Assembly (NCBI GenBank): GCA_002172675.1
Contig: NETF01000007.1
Coordinates: 37,508-101,507, forward strand
Reading direction: 5' to 3'
Length of the DNA: 64,000 bases
DNA from: an unicellular cyanobacterium SU3
Lineage (GTDB): Bacteria > Cyanobacteriota > Cyanobacteriia > Cyanobacteriales > Microcystaceae
A program made the position numbers and the translations under genes. Below the pieces are notes generated by a model that worked only from the letters and a program-made list of their open reading frames with translations, was not told the DNA's origin and searched no databases. The stretch's first letter is position 1. Each line of letters begins with the position of its first letter. Positions 10,697 to 21,390 of the stretch are shown one piece after another.

Positions 10697-11044
10697 GTGA
10701 ATGTCTATCTAAAAATTATGATAAAGAAATGATGTTCTGACAACAATGAGATGCTTTCTATTAAGTATTAAGAAAAACTTCTGAGAACAGAAAGATTAAT
10801 TTCTTAAAATTAAGATTTTTTTAATTGTGATTTTTTCATTTTAAGTTAAAATTGCCGAGATAATTACCAGTCAAACAACATTGCACAATCTAAAAACTTT
10901 GTTGATATTGAGAGAATTAGCGGAAAAAATCATAGCATATGAGTAATTAATCTTTCCTGAAGGGGATGGATGATCGAGGGATATCGCAGAGAATAAAAAA
11001 AAGTTATTTTTTCTTTCCCTTCTAGTTGAGCATTGTTGATTTGT

Positions 11045-12096
<1,052 letters not shown>

Positions 12097-12129
12097 TTTG
12101 TTGCTTAAAAATTTAAAAATTTAATTATC

Positions 12130-12162
12130 TAGGGGTTAATATTAGTTAATCCCTAATTTTTT
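12130..12162 (+). terminator. rho-independent terminator after gap1
   Basis: TAGGGGTTAA, a 6-base loop and TTAATCCCTA pair over 10 positions with one G-U wobble, followed by a run of six T (12157-12162). It starts 34 bases after the gap1 stop. Confidence 0.8.
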
Positions 12163-12208
12163 CATAGCAGTTATCGGTTATTAATGATTGCTAACTGGAA
12201 ACTGCTCA

Positions 12209-13489
12209 CTAATGATAATATAACCAATCTTGAATTTCTTTAGCTAACCAAGCACATTCTTCTTCTCTTAGATTTTCTCCTATAATATAACTTCTATTTT
12301 TCGTTCTAATTTTCACTTGATGATTATTAGAACTGCCATATAAGAAAACCCCAATAATGTCGTCATTTGAAGTATTAATAGACTGATAGGTTAATCCAAA
12401 AACAGTTCGCTGAATTTTAAAAGATTGTTCTAGAAAAACAACCCTCATGTCTTTACAATATTGATAGACAAATAATAATACTAAAAGGGAAAAAGGGAAA
12501 AAAGTCAAAGTAACAGCAGCCAGAATACCTATGGTGATAAATAAGCTAGTATTTCCCATTTTATAAGTCACTTTCGGGGGTAAATATAAAGACAGTTTAT
12601 TGTCTGTTTGAGTCACCAGAAAACGACTATAATGAGGTTGTAATAGTTTATTACGGGAATTCTCTGAATAAATGATTGTCTGTTTTTTTTGTAACCTTTC
12701 TAAAGCTTCTTTTGCGTTTGAAAAGCGTTTTTCTAGAGAAATATTAGTAACCTTTTCTAACCAATCAATAAAATAATCAGCAATATTAACTTTGTCAGAA
12801 AATTGAATTTGAGAGTCTTTATGAGGTAAATCTACTGGGGAGATTCCTGTTAATAAATGAATCAAAGTTGCCCCTAATGCGTAAATATCTGAGGCAGGAA
12901 CAGCCCTACCCCAAAATTGTTCTAAGGGTGCATAACCGCTACTTCCCACTACTGTAAAGGTTACACCAGTGACTGCGCCTTGTGCTTGTACTGCACCAAA
13001 ATCAATTAAATAAATATGATTATCTTCGCCTAAAATTAAGTTACTGGGTTTAATATCTCGATGAATAACTAACGGGTTTAATTCATGTAAATAAATCAAA
13101 ATTTCCAAAATTTCTACAGCAATATTATAGGTTTCTTGTTCAGTAAAAATTTTGCCTCTGTCTACTAATTCTTGTAAGGATGAGCCGGGGATATAATCTT
13201 GCACTAAACCAAACCAAGCTATTCCACCCCCTAAGTCTTTATCTAAGTCAAAATAGTCTCTATATTTAGGAATTCTATCATGGATAAGAGACTGTAAAAC
13301 TTCTGCCTCTCTTTCAAATAATTTTAGCTCTTCCCATTGCATTTGAGGACTAAAAGCTAAGAGTTTTATAGTAACATTTTCTTGGGTAAGTTGCTCAACG
13401 GCTAACCAAGTTTGATGGCCAGTGGCTGTATTTCCTAATCTTTGTTTTAGTTGGTATTTATCAACAAGAGTTTCGCCAGTCTTAAACAT
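12209..13489 (-). CDS. membrane-anchored Ser/Thr protein kinase, second of a tandem pair
   Basis: Hanks-type kinase of 426 residues. The nucleotide loop LGNTATGHQTW (about 18-28) lacks the usual GxGxxG spacing. The ATP lysine is K42 (VTIKLL), the catalytic loop is HRDIKPSN with D145, and DFG is at 163-165. After the kinase (to about 270) come a linker, a hydrophobic hairpin (about 315-345) and a cytosolic-looking C-terminal domain of about 80 residues ending EEECAWLAKEIQDWLYYH. The upstream kinase gene (13502-15004) ends 12 bases before this start and has the same layout, so the pair arose by duplication and is probably one operon. Confidence 0.92.
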   Translation of the reverse strand: MFKTGETLVDKYQLKQRLGNTATGHQTWLAVEQLTQENVTIKLLAFSPQMQWEELKLFEREAEVLQSLIHDRIPKYRDYFDLDKDLGGGIAWFGLVQDYIPGSSLQELVDRGKIFTEQETYNIAVEILEILIYLHELNPLVIHRDIKPSNLILGEDNHIYLIDFGAVQAQGAVTGVTFTVVGSSGYAPLEQFWGRAVPASDIYALGATLIHLLTGISPVDLPHKDSQIQFSDKVNIADYFIDWLEKVTNISLEKRFSNAKEALERLQKKQTIIYSENSRNKLLQPHYSRFLVTQTDNKLSLYLPPKVTYKMGNTSLFITIGILAAVTLTFFPFSLLVLLFVYQYCKDMRVVFLEQSFKIQRTVFGLTYQSINTSNDDIIGVFLYGSSNNHQVKIRTKNRSYIIGENLREEECAWLAKEIQDWLYYH

Positions 13490-13501
13490 AATTATACTAA
13501 T

Positions 13502-15004
13502 TTAATTTAACCAATCTTCAATTTCTTGTGTTAACCAAAGTGCTTCTTCTTCTGTTAATTTACTAGCTAAATTATAAATCATTTTTCTTGTATTAATAGT
13601 TACATTATACCGATGGCGTAATTCATGAATAAAAATCCCTAAAATATTGTTTTTTGATTCTTGTTCTTGATAATACTCGAATCCTAATATTTTTTCTTGT
13701 ATTTTTAATGTTTCTTTATCAAAGACTAAATAGGTTTTTGAACTCATACGACTAATAATATAAAGAAAGAGTAATATTAAAACACCAGTGAAGCTCATCC
13801 CTCCCATTATTTCTAAAGATGCCATAATCAATGAAGGATTTTTGACAATTATTCCAGTAAGGATTAAAGAAAAAGGGACTAAAAAAAGTCCAGAAACAGT
13901 CATCAAAGGAATTATTTTGTTAAAATCTAACTGATTATTAATTAAATTTGTTTCGATTTTGAACAATTGGCTAATTAACTTTAATTGAGATGATGGGATA
14001 ATAATTTGTAGTGATTTTTCTGTTTTATTGAATTTTACTTTGGTTTTTAATTCATATTTTTTACGGGATTTAATTAAACTATTTTTTAGCTTCGTTTTAT
14101 GTGCTATTTTTCCTGTTTGTAAATCTTGTAATGCTTCCCTTGCCGTTGGATAACGTTGGGATAATTTAATTTCAGTTAACGTTGTTAGCCAAGCCTTAAA
14201 ATTATGGTTAATTTTCCCTTCATCTTCAAACTCAATTTGATAATCTTGGTTATGTAAATTGGTTGGAGAAATGCCCGTTAAAAGATGAATTAATGTTGCT
14301 CCTAATGCGTATAAATCAGAGGAAAAAACCGCTTGACCCCAAAATTGTTCTAGGGGAGTATAACCACTGGTTCCCACTACCGTAAAACTAATATTGGTGA
14401 CTGAATTTTGATCTTGAACTGCACCAAAATCAATCAAATAAATATTATTATCTTCTCCTAAAATTAAATTACTGGGCTTGATATCTCGATGTAATACAGG
14501 GGGATTTAATTCATGTAAATAGATTAAAATTTTGAGAATTTTTATAGCAATTTCACGAATTTTAGCTTCAGAAAATCTTTGTCCTTCTTCTAATAAATCC
14601 TGTAATGATTTCCCTGGAATATAATCTTCGACTAACCCAAACCAAGGAACCCCATTGCCTACCTCTTTAGACACTTCAAAATAGTTCCGATAACGAGGAA
14701 TAAAAGGATGCTCTAATCCTTGTAAAATTCTTGCTTCTCTTTCAAAGAGTTTAAATTGTTCCCAAGACAATTGAGGATTAAATGCCAATAATTTAACCGT
14801 TACTTTTTCATAAATTTTAGAGCGAAAAACCTGATTTAAGTTATAAAACCATTTTAACCAAGGAAGTTGCTTTTTTTGCTCAGCATAGAAATCAATGGGA
14901 GAAAATAAATCATCGGCTAACCAAGTTTGATGACCAACGGCTGTTTTTCCTAAAGGTTCTAGGAGTCGATAACGTTGATAGAGAATATCCCCAACCTTAA
15001 ACAT
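13502..15004 (-). CDS. membrane-anchored Ser/Thr protein kinase, first of a tandem pair
   Basis: Hanks-type kinase of 500 residues, paralogue of the next gene downstream. It shares the start MFKVGDILYQRY, GKTAVGHQTW loop, VTVKLLAF lysine block, HRDIKPSN loop and DFGAVQ. It differs by an insert of about 40 residues (SPIDFYAEQKKQLPWLKWFY and following) between the loop and the ATP lysine. After the kinase come a basic linker, two hydrophobic segments (about 370-425) and a C-terminal domain ending EEEALWLTQEIEDWLN, clearly homologous to the partner's tail. Substrate unknown. Confidence 0.92.
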   Translation of the reverse strand: MFKVGDILYQRYRLLEPLGKTAVGHQTWLADDLFSPIDFYAEQKKQLPWLKWFYNLNQVFRSKIYEKVTVKLLAFNPQLSWEQFKLFEREARILQGLEHPFIPRYRNYFEVSKEVGNGVPWFGLVEDYIPGKSLQDLLEEGQRFSEAKIREIAIKILKILIYLHELNPPVLHRDIKPSNLILGEDNNIYLIDFGAVQDQNSVTNISFTVVGTSGYTPLEQFWGQAVFSSDLYALGATLIHLLTGISPTNLHNQDYQIEFEDEGKINHNFKAWLTTLTEIKLSQRYPTAREALQDLQTGKIAHKTKLKNSLIKSRKKYELKTKVKFNKTEKSLQIIIPSSQLKLISQLFKIETNLINNQLDFNKIIPLMTVSGLFLVPFSLILTGIIVKNPSLIMASLEIMGGMSFTGVLILLFLYIISRMSSKTYLVFDKETLKIQEKILGFEYYQEQESKNNILGIFIHELRHRYNVTINTRKMIYNLASKLTEEEALWLTQEIEDWLN

Positions 15005-15152
15005 AATATTGACAATTATTTGAGAATTTATTATCTATTTATATATTAATTGATCCCAAGAAAAGAAAATTAATTGATGAAAATTCATATTTCTTGTGAC
15101 CATCACCTCTCATAATAGAAAAAGAGAACCAGTTACAAGAGATATTTTAAGA

Positions 15153-16145
15153 ATGAGTAGTCATCAGACCATGAAAGTCGGTATATTAGGTTTCGGGGGA
15201 CTCGGACAAGCAGCCACCAAAGTTCTCGCCCCAAAACAAGAAATGACTTGGGTTGCAGCAGCCGATCTCAAAGGTTATGCTTATTGTGAACAAGGATTAG
15301 TCCCTCAAACGGCGATCGCTACTTATGGCCAACAGGGATCAATCGGATATTTAGACCCCTACGGAACCCTTAGCAACCATAGTATCAAAGACCTACTAGA
15401 AACGGCCAAGGTGGATGGTTATTTTTTAGCCCTTCCTAACCTTCCTAACACCTTTATGGCAGATGTCGCTAAGCAGTTTATCGCTTCTGGGTGGAAAGGG
15501 GTGTTAGTGGATGCCCTCAAGCGAACCAGTGCCGTTGAACAATTGCTACAATTACAGGGAGAGTTACAAGCCGCCGGCATCACCTATATGACCGGTTGTG
15601 GTGCAACCCCTGGCTTATTAACAGCTGCTGCTGCGGTTGCTGCTCAAAGTTATCATGAGATTCACAGCGTTAAAATTACTTTCGGTGTGGGTATTGCCAA
15701 CTGGGAAGCGTACCGCGCTACCATTAGAGAAGATATCGCTCATTTACCAGGGTTTACTGTGGATAAAGCCAAAGGGATGAGTGATGCTGAAGTTGAAGAT
15801 TTCCTCGATAAAACTGACGGCATTCTGACTTTAGAAAATATGGAACACGCCGACGATATTATGTTAGAGTTGGCCGGTATTTGTTCCCGCGATCGCGTTA
15901 CCGTTGGGGGTGTGGTGGATACTCGCAACCCGAAGAAACCCTTAAGTACAAATGTTCAAATCACAGGTCGTACCTTTGAAGGGAAAATATCGACCCATAC
16001 CTTTACATTAGGGGATGAAACCAGTATGGCGGCCAATGTTTGTGGACCAGCATTTGGTTATCTTAAAGCAGGGTTATCTTTGCATCGTCGTGGTATTCAT
16101 GGTTTATTTACTGCAGCAGAAGTAATGCCTTTATTTGTTAGATAA
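15153..16145 (+). CDS. saccharopine dehydrogenase-like oxidoreductase
   Basis: NAD(P)-binding oxidoreductase of about 330 residues in a cyanobacterial family named after saccharopine dehydrogenase but without proven activity. The Rossmann motif [12 protein letters not shown] follows immediately on [22 protein letters not shown] is the conserved central block. The frame opens at a GTG (15096), but the extra 19 residues are polar and unconserved-looking; ATG at 15153 ([10 protein letters not shown]) or 15171 (MKVGILG) is more likely. It is divergent from the kinase pair. Confidence 0.8.
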   Translation: MSSHQTMKVGILGFGGLGQAATKVLAPKQEMTWVAAADLKGYAYCEQGLVPQTAIATYGQQGSIGYLDPYGTLSNHSIKDLLETAKVDGYFLALPNLPNTFMADVAKQFIASGWKGVLVDALKRTSAVEQLLQLQGELQAAGITYMTGCGATPGLLTAAAAVAAQSYHEIHSVKITFGVGIANWEAYRATIREDIAHLPGFTVDKAKGMSDAEVEDFLDKTDGILTLENMEHADDIMLELAGICSRDRVTVGGVVDTRNPKKPLSTNVQITGRTFEGKISTHTFTLGDETSMAANVCGPAFGYLKAGLSLHRRGIHGLFTAAEVMPLFVR

Positions 16146-16220
16146 AGAGTTGCAAAAGGGATAGGTTATGTCGTAACCTATCCTAAGTTGATTTTTTATG
16201 GTGGATATTAAGCTTTCTTT

Positions 16221-16345
16221 TTATTTTTTTTTTGAAGCCAATTTCTTCTTAAAGAAACCACCAAATCCTAAAGCGGTTCCTGCCCCTAAAATAGTAAGAG
16301 GTTCGGGGACTGCACTCACTTCGACATATTTAACCAGATAGAAGA
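16221..16345 (-). pseudogene. 3' fragment of a PEP-CTERM exported-protein gene
   Basis: On the minus strand the DNA reads FYLVKYVEVSAVPEP then LTILGAGTALGFGGFFKKK and stops at 16221. This is a PEP-CTERM sorting tail: VPEP motif, hydrophobic helix, basic end. Upstream of it, at about 16345, the frame runs directly into a transposase reading on the other strand, so the rest of the exported protein has been lost. Nothing here can be a working start. Confidence 0.8.
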
Positions 16346-16817
16346 GTTTATGTAGATGAAGCGGGATTTGATCATAGAAATGACTATCCCTATGGTTATA
16401 GTGCGAGAGGAGAAAGATGCTACGCTCTAAAATGTGGAAAGAAAGAAAAGAGAAAGGGCAAGTTGGATTGGGGCTTTAAAAGATGGAAAAATCTTTGCTC
16501 CTTTAACCTTTGAAGGGGGTTGTAATCGAGATTTATTTGAAGCTTGGTTATCTCAAAGTTTGATTCCTCAATTGGAACCAGGAGATATTATTATTGTTGA
16601 TAATGCTACTTTTCATAAAGGAGAAAGTATCAGAGAAATTGTTGAAGATGCTGACTGTGAAATCTGATATTTACCTGCTTATTCCCCTGATTTAAACAAA
16701 ATTGAGAATTGGTGGTCTGTGTTAAAAACTTGGATGAAACAAATGTTACCAGAGTTTGAAACAGTCCGAGAATGTGTAGATGCTGCTTTCAAAAATTGTC
16801 CTAACGTTTTTCCGTAG
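16343..16817 (+). pseudogene. decayed IS630-family transposase
   Basis: The plus strand reads RVYVDEAGFDHRNDYPYGYS (first catalytic Asp), shifts frame near 16440 in an A/G-rich run, continues in GDIIIVDNATFHKGESIRE (second Asp), meets an in-frame TGA at 16665-16667 and resumes in YLPAYSPDLNKIENWW (catalytic Glu). This is the IS630/Tc1 DDE core. The N-terminal helix-turn-helix part is missing. With one frameshift and one stop it cannot make active enzyme. It abuts a truncated PEP-CTERM gene. Confidence 0.85.
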
Positions 16818-17190
16818 TGCTATAGAATTCTTGCAATATAAAGCGATTAAAACAAAAATAGACAAAATTTCACAAAAAACGCTTGATCTATTAATCTCTG
16901 CAACATTAATATGATTTTTACTAATTAATATATGTTTAAAAATTTGATTTTCTTATATTTATTCAATTCCCTCATTTATCCCATTTTGTTAAGAATTGCT
17001 GACAAAACAAGCAACGAGTTTGCGCTGTTTGAGGGGGTATGATATATTAAAAATGCAGAATGGACGGAATAGCGTATTTAAAAATAAGGTTTTAATAAAT
17101 TTGTTCTACTTAAGAAGTTGGTAGTCAAGATAAAGCGCAACACTCCCGCGGATCTCTTCGAGATCGCTTTCTTGACTACACATACCTATA
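16818..17190. other. gene-free stretch beside the IS630 remnant
   Basis: 373 bases with no supported gene. It is AT-rich and carries a compound inverted repeat at 17121-17179. The first 100 bases may still be transposon-derived, but no terminal repeat was identified. Confidence 0.5.
17121..17179. repeat. nested inverted-repeat element, MITE-like
   Basis: Outer arms GTAGTCAAGATAAAGCG and CGCTTTCTTGACTAC pair with a single bulged T; inside them GATCTC-TTC-GAGATC forms a second hairpin. A 24-base segment of it (17147-17170) recurs exactly, inverted, at 49597-49620. No ORF inside. Confidence 0.6.
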
Positions 17191-17544
17191 TTACATTCCA
17201 GGAAGATTTAAACCACTGGTAAGAGTTTCCATTTTTTCCCTCATGGTTTCAGTGGACTTAGCATAAGCATCCTTCATGGCTGCTGTAACTAACGCAGATA
17301 AAGTCTCTGGACTATTGCCCATAGCGTCTGGGGAGATAGTGACCTGACGAGGTTCTTGGTTACCACTCATTACCACGGTAACTGCTTTAGCCTCATCGCT
17401 ATAACCTTCAATATTCATCTCCTCTAATTCTTGTTGGAGTTGTTGGGCTCCTGCTTGAACTTGTTGAGCTTTTTGGAATGCCTCTTGAAGTTCTTTGATT
17501 TTACCTAATCCGAAGCCAAATCCTTTTCCTTTGTCTTGTGTCAT
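17191..17544 (-). CDS. YbaB/EbfC family nucleoid-associated protein
   Basis: Small DNA-binding protein of 117 residues that coats the nucleoid as a dimer. After a Gly/Lys-rich start (QGKGFGFGLGKIKELQEA here in DKGKGFGFGLG form), a long amphipathic helix KAQQVQAGAQQLQQELEEM leads to the conserved AVTVVMSGNQEPRQVTI strand pair and a C-terminal helix ending GLNLPGM, the usual family terminus. The GC-neutral region downstream is transposon-rich. Confidence 0.92.
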   Translation of the reverse strand: MTQDKGKGFGFGLGKIKELQEAFQKAQQVQAGAQQLQQELEEMNIEGYSDEAKAVTVVMSGNQEPRQVTISPDAMGNSPETLSALVTAAMKDAYAKSTETMREKMETLTSGLNLPGM

Positions 17545-17951
17545 ATTCGTTAAAAATATTGTATGTTGCTAATTAGTTATTTTCAGCCTTAGAAAAGACT
17601 TTTAGGGTTGATGACTATCTTACACTTGATGAGAGATGACTGAATTTTTAGGAGTCAGAAGTTAGGAATCAGGAGGACAAAACTGAAGCTATTTCAAAGT
17701 AATTACGGTTTCTTGTGATTTTTACTTTAAAATAATCGAAATCCATTTTTTCTCTGTTACCTACTTCTTGTTACCTTTAATAATTCGGTATTCTTATTGT
17801 GATGCAAGATATCAGGGTGATGATGATCATCCCTTTGTTACCCTATCATTTTTTGGCTAATCTTGACTCAATTTCTGGGGCCAATCAAAAAATTGACGAG
17901 CGACTTCGGCGAGGTGTCCTCGCCAAAGAAACGCGCGGTAACCCTGTATAA
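17545..17951. other. gene-free spacer between ebfC and hemC
   Basis: 407 bases with no supported ORF. It contains GGCGAGG-TGT-CCTCGCC, a perfect 7-bp hairpin at 17908-17924, close to the hemC stop; without a T-tract it is more like a dispersed palindrome than a classical terminator. A low-complexity GGAGTCAGAAGTTAGGAATC tract lies at about 17650. Confidence 0.5.
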
Positions 17952-18905
17952 TTATCGCTGAATTTCAGCGAATATCTCTGCTAAGATTTCTGTTGCCCCT
18001 GCGTCACGCAAACGTAGAGCTAATTCTTTCCCTAAGTTTTCTGCTTGTGCTGGTTCTCCTTCTATCGTATCTTTAATCAAAGTTTTGCCATCAAGACTGG
18101 CTACCATACCAGTTAAGGTTAAAGCATTGTTTTCTATTTTAGTGTTAACGCCGATGGGAACTTGACAACCTCCTTCTAATTCCCGTAAGAACGCCCGTTC
18201 TGCATAACAGCGATCGCGGGTTTCGGTATGTTCTAATGCTTTGAGAAGGTCTAAAATTTCAGGATCACCGGTACGACATTCAATGCCTAATGCTCCTTGT
18301 CCCACAGCGTGGAGGGAGATATCATCGGGAATGACTTGATGAATGCGATCGCTCATATCTAACCGTTGTAGCCCTGCTACAGCGAGGATAATGGCATCAT
18401 ATTCCCCTGCATCTAGTTTAGATAAACGGGTGTTAACGTTGCCACGAACATCTTTAAAGGTTAAATGAGGATAATGATGACGGAGTTGGGCTAAACGACG
18501 TAAAGAGGACGTGCCAATGACTGAACCTTCTGGTAAGGTATCGAGTTGTTTATCTTTATGTTTTTCGTTTACCACCAGTGCATCAGCCGGGTTGACTCTT
18601 TCCGTGACGCAGCCCAACATTAAACCTTCGGGTAAGTTGGTGGGTAAATCTTTAAGGGAGTGTACTGCAAAATCCACTTGATTTTGCAACATAGCCGTTT
18701 CTAACTCTTTAGTAAATAAACCCTTATCCCCAATTTTAGCCAAGGCAACATCTAAAATTTTGTCCCCTTGGGTACTCATGGTTTCTACGTCAAATTGACG
18801 ATCAGGGTAATGTTTTTGTAGTTGTTCTTGTATCCAGTAAGTTTGCACTAGAGCTAACTGACTTTTTCGAGAACCGATACGAATAGCACGACTAGAAACA
18901 ACCAT
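17952..18905 (-). CDS. hemC: hydroxymethylbilane synthase (porphobilinogen deaminase)
   Basis: Joins four porphobilinogens into hydroxymethylbilane for heme, chlorophyll and bilins. [29 protein letters not shown] and [11 protein letters not shown] are the conserved substrate and cofactor blocks, and [12 protein letters not shown] carries the dipyrromethane-binding Cys. The start at 18905 ([11 protein letters not shown]) gives 317 residues, the usual size. The frame stays open to an ATG at 18947, but the extra [14 protein letters not shown] is hydrophobic and unlike a cytosolic enzyme's N-terminus; neither start has a clear RBS. Confidence 0.95.
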   Translation of the reverse strand: MVVSSRAIRIGSRKSQLALVQTYWIQEQLQKHYPDRQFDVETMSTQGDKILDVALAKIGDKGLFTKELETAMLQNQVDFAVHSLKDLPTNLPEGLMLGCVTERVNPADALVVNEKHKDKQLDTLPEGSVIGTSSLRRLAQLRHHYPHLTFKDVRGNVNTRLSKLDAGEYDAIILAVAGLQRLDMSDRIHQVIPDDISLHAVGQGALGIECRTGDPEILDLLKALEHTETRDRCYAERAFLRELEGGCQVPIGVNTKIENNALTLTGMVASLDGKTLIKDTIEGEPAQAENLGKELALRLRDAGATEILAEIFAEIQR

Positions 18906-19110
18906 AGAAGGTAAGCTAATAATTAATGTAACGATGAGGAGACTCATTCTAGCGTATCGTAGTGTTTGAACCTAGTTAAGGGATTTGGAGACTTAAGAAG
19001 AAAATAGTTACATCTCTTTACAAATTGGGGAACAGGGAACGGGGAACAAGGAACACAAGGTTGATGTTATTATTAATATTGAATAAATTAAATTGACTGT
19101 ATCCAAATCT

Positions 19111-19920
19111 ATGATTATTTGGCAAGCAGATTTCTATAAGCATTTATCACAAGAAAATGAACAGAATACTACCTGGAATCTGATAATTTGTAATCAAAAA
19201 AGCAAAATTATTCATCAGGCGAGTTGTCAGCAGTCTGAAGCTAACTCTAATTGGTTAATTAAGGAGTTAGACTATTTAGTTAAGGAATATTCTCCTGATA
19301 TTATTAAAGTGTTTCGTCCTCAGTGTCTTAGTTTATTTCAATTAGTGGGGGAAACATTAGGGGTTAAAATTGAAGGAACCAGAAGAACCCCTATACTGAA
19401 ACAAATTATAAAAGAAAAGTATCCTAATTCTATTAAATTAGAACAACCACCTCCTCAAGCTATCCCCGAAAGTTTATGGGGTGATAAGTGGCGTTTTGCT
19501 GCATTTAAAGCAGGAGATTTTTTTGATTATTTTAGCGATCGCCCGATTCCTATTAAAGATTTACCGAAACCATTAAACCCTATTAATTTAGGTGTTGCTT
19601 CTAATATAAATATTCCTGGTGTGGTTATTTATGGCGGTAGACAATCGATGTTTTTAGCCCGTTGGTTGGCTAATAATCAACCTGTTGCTTTAAATTATAT
19701 TCCCACAGAGATTAATCAGTCTGGGGGATTGATTTTAGAATCAGGATTAGTTGATCGTTGGGTTTTATTGACGTTTGAAGATTCGGAAATGGCTCAAGCT
19801 GCTCAACAATACGAACAACAAAAAGAAGAAAGTCAAGGACTTCATTTTTTACTAATACAACCTGACGATTCTGGAATGACTCAGACCGGGATCTGGCTAT
19901 TGAAACAAGAAGAAATTTAA
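19111..19920 (+). CDS. Tab2/Atab2-family RNA-binding protein
   Basis: Member of the Tab2/Atab2 family (DUF1092), about 269 residues. In algae and plants it binds RNA and promotes translation of photosystem I subunit mRNA; the cyanobacterial protein is presumed to act in photosystem biogenesis. Seen: WQADFYKHL start, VFRPQCLSLFQLVGETLGVK, TRRTPILKQIIKEKYP, LPESLWGDKWRF-like block (IPESLWGDKWRFAA) and the C-terminal DRWVLLTFEDSEMAQAA. ATG at 19111 is chosen over the TTG at 19093. The Ap4A phosphorylase gene follows after 10 bases. Confidence 0.85.
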   Translation: MIIWQADFYKHLSQENEQNTTWNLIICNQKSKIIHQASCQQSEANSNWLIKELDYLVKEYSPDIIKVFRPQCLSLFQLVGETLGVKIEGTRRTPILKQIIKEKYPNSIKLEQPPPQAIPESLWGDKWRFAAFKAGDFFDYFSDRPIPIKDLPKPLNPINLGVASNINIPGVVIYGGRQSMFLARWLANNQPVALNYIPTEINQSGGLILESGLVDRWVLLTFEDSEMAQAAQQYEQQKEESQGLHFLLIQPDDSGMTQTGIWLLKQEEI

Positions 19921-19930
19921 GGTTTTTATC

Positions 19931-20824
19931 ATGAATGAAGTAAATATTCTTTTAGAAGCTAATACTTTATGGCAAAAAGTAAAACAGCAAACAGCCTACG
20001 CTCAGAATTGTGGTGCTTTAAAATCTATACCAACAGAATACGAATTGATAACAGAGCAAGAAATTGACTTTTTAGTTAGAATTGTCAATAATATAGAGCG
20101 CAAAGAGAATGCTAAAAAAGAACAGAAAAAATTAGGTAAAGATTTTAATCCTTTTTTACCCTACGAGAAAGATTTATTTGTGATGGATATTTCAGAGACT
20201 CATGTTTGTTTATTGAATAAATTTAATGTAGTTGATCATCATTTATTAATTATTACTCGCGAGTTTGAACAACAGGAAACCTTACTAACTTTGAATGATT
20301 TTGCTGCACTGTGGGCTTGTTTATTAGAAATTGATGGTTTAGGATTTTATAATAATGGGAAAATAGCCGGTGCAAGTCAACGTCATAAACATCTACAATT
20401 AGTGCCATTTCCTTTCATCCCAAAACTGCCTAAAACTCCCATTGATAAAGTAATAGAAACAGTAAACTATCAAGATAATATTGGTCAACTTTCTTGTTTC
20501 AATTTTGAGCATGGTATTAGTAAAATAGACTTTCAGGATAATAATAGTTTAAAATTAGCTCAACAAAGCTTAGAAAAATATAATTATTTATTAAAACGTC
20601 TGAATATTACCATCAATTCAGAGGGAAAACCTGAACCTTATAATCTTTTAGTTACCAGAGAATGGATGATGATTATTCCGCGATCGCAACCTAAATATGA
20701 ATCAATTTCTGTTAATTCATTGGGGTTTGCTGGTGCATTATTAGTAAAAAATGAAGAACAAATGAAGCTACTAAAAGAAGTAAAACCCTTAACAATTTTA
20801 GAAAACGTTGCTAAATATAGTTAA
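19931..20824 (+). CDS. ATP adenylyltransferase / Ap4A phosphorylase
   Basis: HIT-superfamily enzyme of 297 residues that splits diadenosine tetraphosphate with phosphate to ATP and ADP. The catalytic triad region is GASQRHKHLQLVPFP, the HxHxQ form of the HIT motif. PYEKDLFVMDISETHVCLLN and NVVDHHLLIITREFEQQ are the usual substrate-binding blocks, and EWMMIIPRSQ matches the C-terminal domain. It begins 10 bases after the Tab2 gene, so it is likely co-transcribed. Confidence 0.9.
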   Translation: MNEVNILLEANTLWQKVKQQTAYAQNCGALKSIPTEYELITEQEIDFLVRIVNNIERKENAKKEQKKLGKDFNPFLPYEKDLFVMDISETHVCLLNKFNVVDHHLLIITREFEQQETLLTLNDFAALWACLLEIDGLGFYNNGKIAGASQRHKHLQLVPFPFIPKLPKTPIDKVIETVNYQDNIGQLSCFNFEHGISKIDFQDNNSLKLAQQSLEKYNYLLKRLNITINSEGKPEPYNLLVTREWMMIIPRSQPKYESISVNSLGFAGALLVKNEEQMKLLKEVKPLTILENVAKYS

Positions 20825-21030
20825 TTGAGGGTTGGAAATCAAATAATTTATAAAAAAAGTAGTACCTAAAATGCTGGGTTACGACGAATGATTAACTCCT
20901 GATAAAATTTTACTAATTCTGACAAAGTAATTTACTGAATTAGTAGACCTCTTTTGTCTCTGTTATATTATTGTTACCAATATAAAGAATGCTTAATATC
21001 AATCCTTCTTGATGTGCGTCAACATCATAA

Positions 21031-21390
21031 TTAGTAATTCCAATGATTAAGAGCAATAAATTGGTTAACTAAGGAAATATTTGCAGCTTCTAAGTTAGAG
21101 ATAGCTTTAACTATCCCCTTATAGCTTAGGTCGTTTGAGGGATTGGAATCACTATAAATAGCTAAAATACCAGGATGGTTAGGGTTTTCTAGATGGAGAT
21201 TTTCAAAATCCTTACAGTTACGAGTTAATAAAACTCGATTTTCCTGTTTAGCACAATCAAGAACGAGAGAATCTACTTTGCCCATAAAGTTCAGTTCGTT
21301 GATAGTTTTCACACTATGACCCGCTTTTTGAAGCAAGATCACTAAAACTTTAGCTTGAGTGTCTTCATCCAGAAGTAATCTTAGGCTCAA
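21031..21390 (-). CDS. DUF5615 PIN-like toxin-type protein
   Basis: PIN-like protein of 119 residues (DUF5615), a family usually found as the nuclease-like partner in type II toxin-antitoxin pairs. Acidic residues expected of a PIN site are seen in LLLDEDTQAKV, GKVDSLVLDCA and LLTRNCKDF. Its start lies 26 bases inside the preceding gene in another frame (21365-21390), which indicates coupled translation. RNase activity is inferred from the family. Confidence 0.85.
   Translation of the reverse strand: MSLRLLLDEDTQAKVLVILLQKAGHSVKTINELNFMGKVDSLVLDCAKQENRVLLTRNCKDFENLHLENPNHPGILAIYSDSNPSNDLSYKGIVKAISNLEAANISLVNQFIALNHWNY

Noticed and set aside
18906..18947. A 14-codon N-terminal extension of hemC
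   Set aside because: The added residues are hydrophobic and not expected in this cytosolic enzyme; the start at 18905 gives the normal length.
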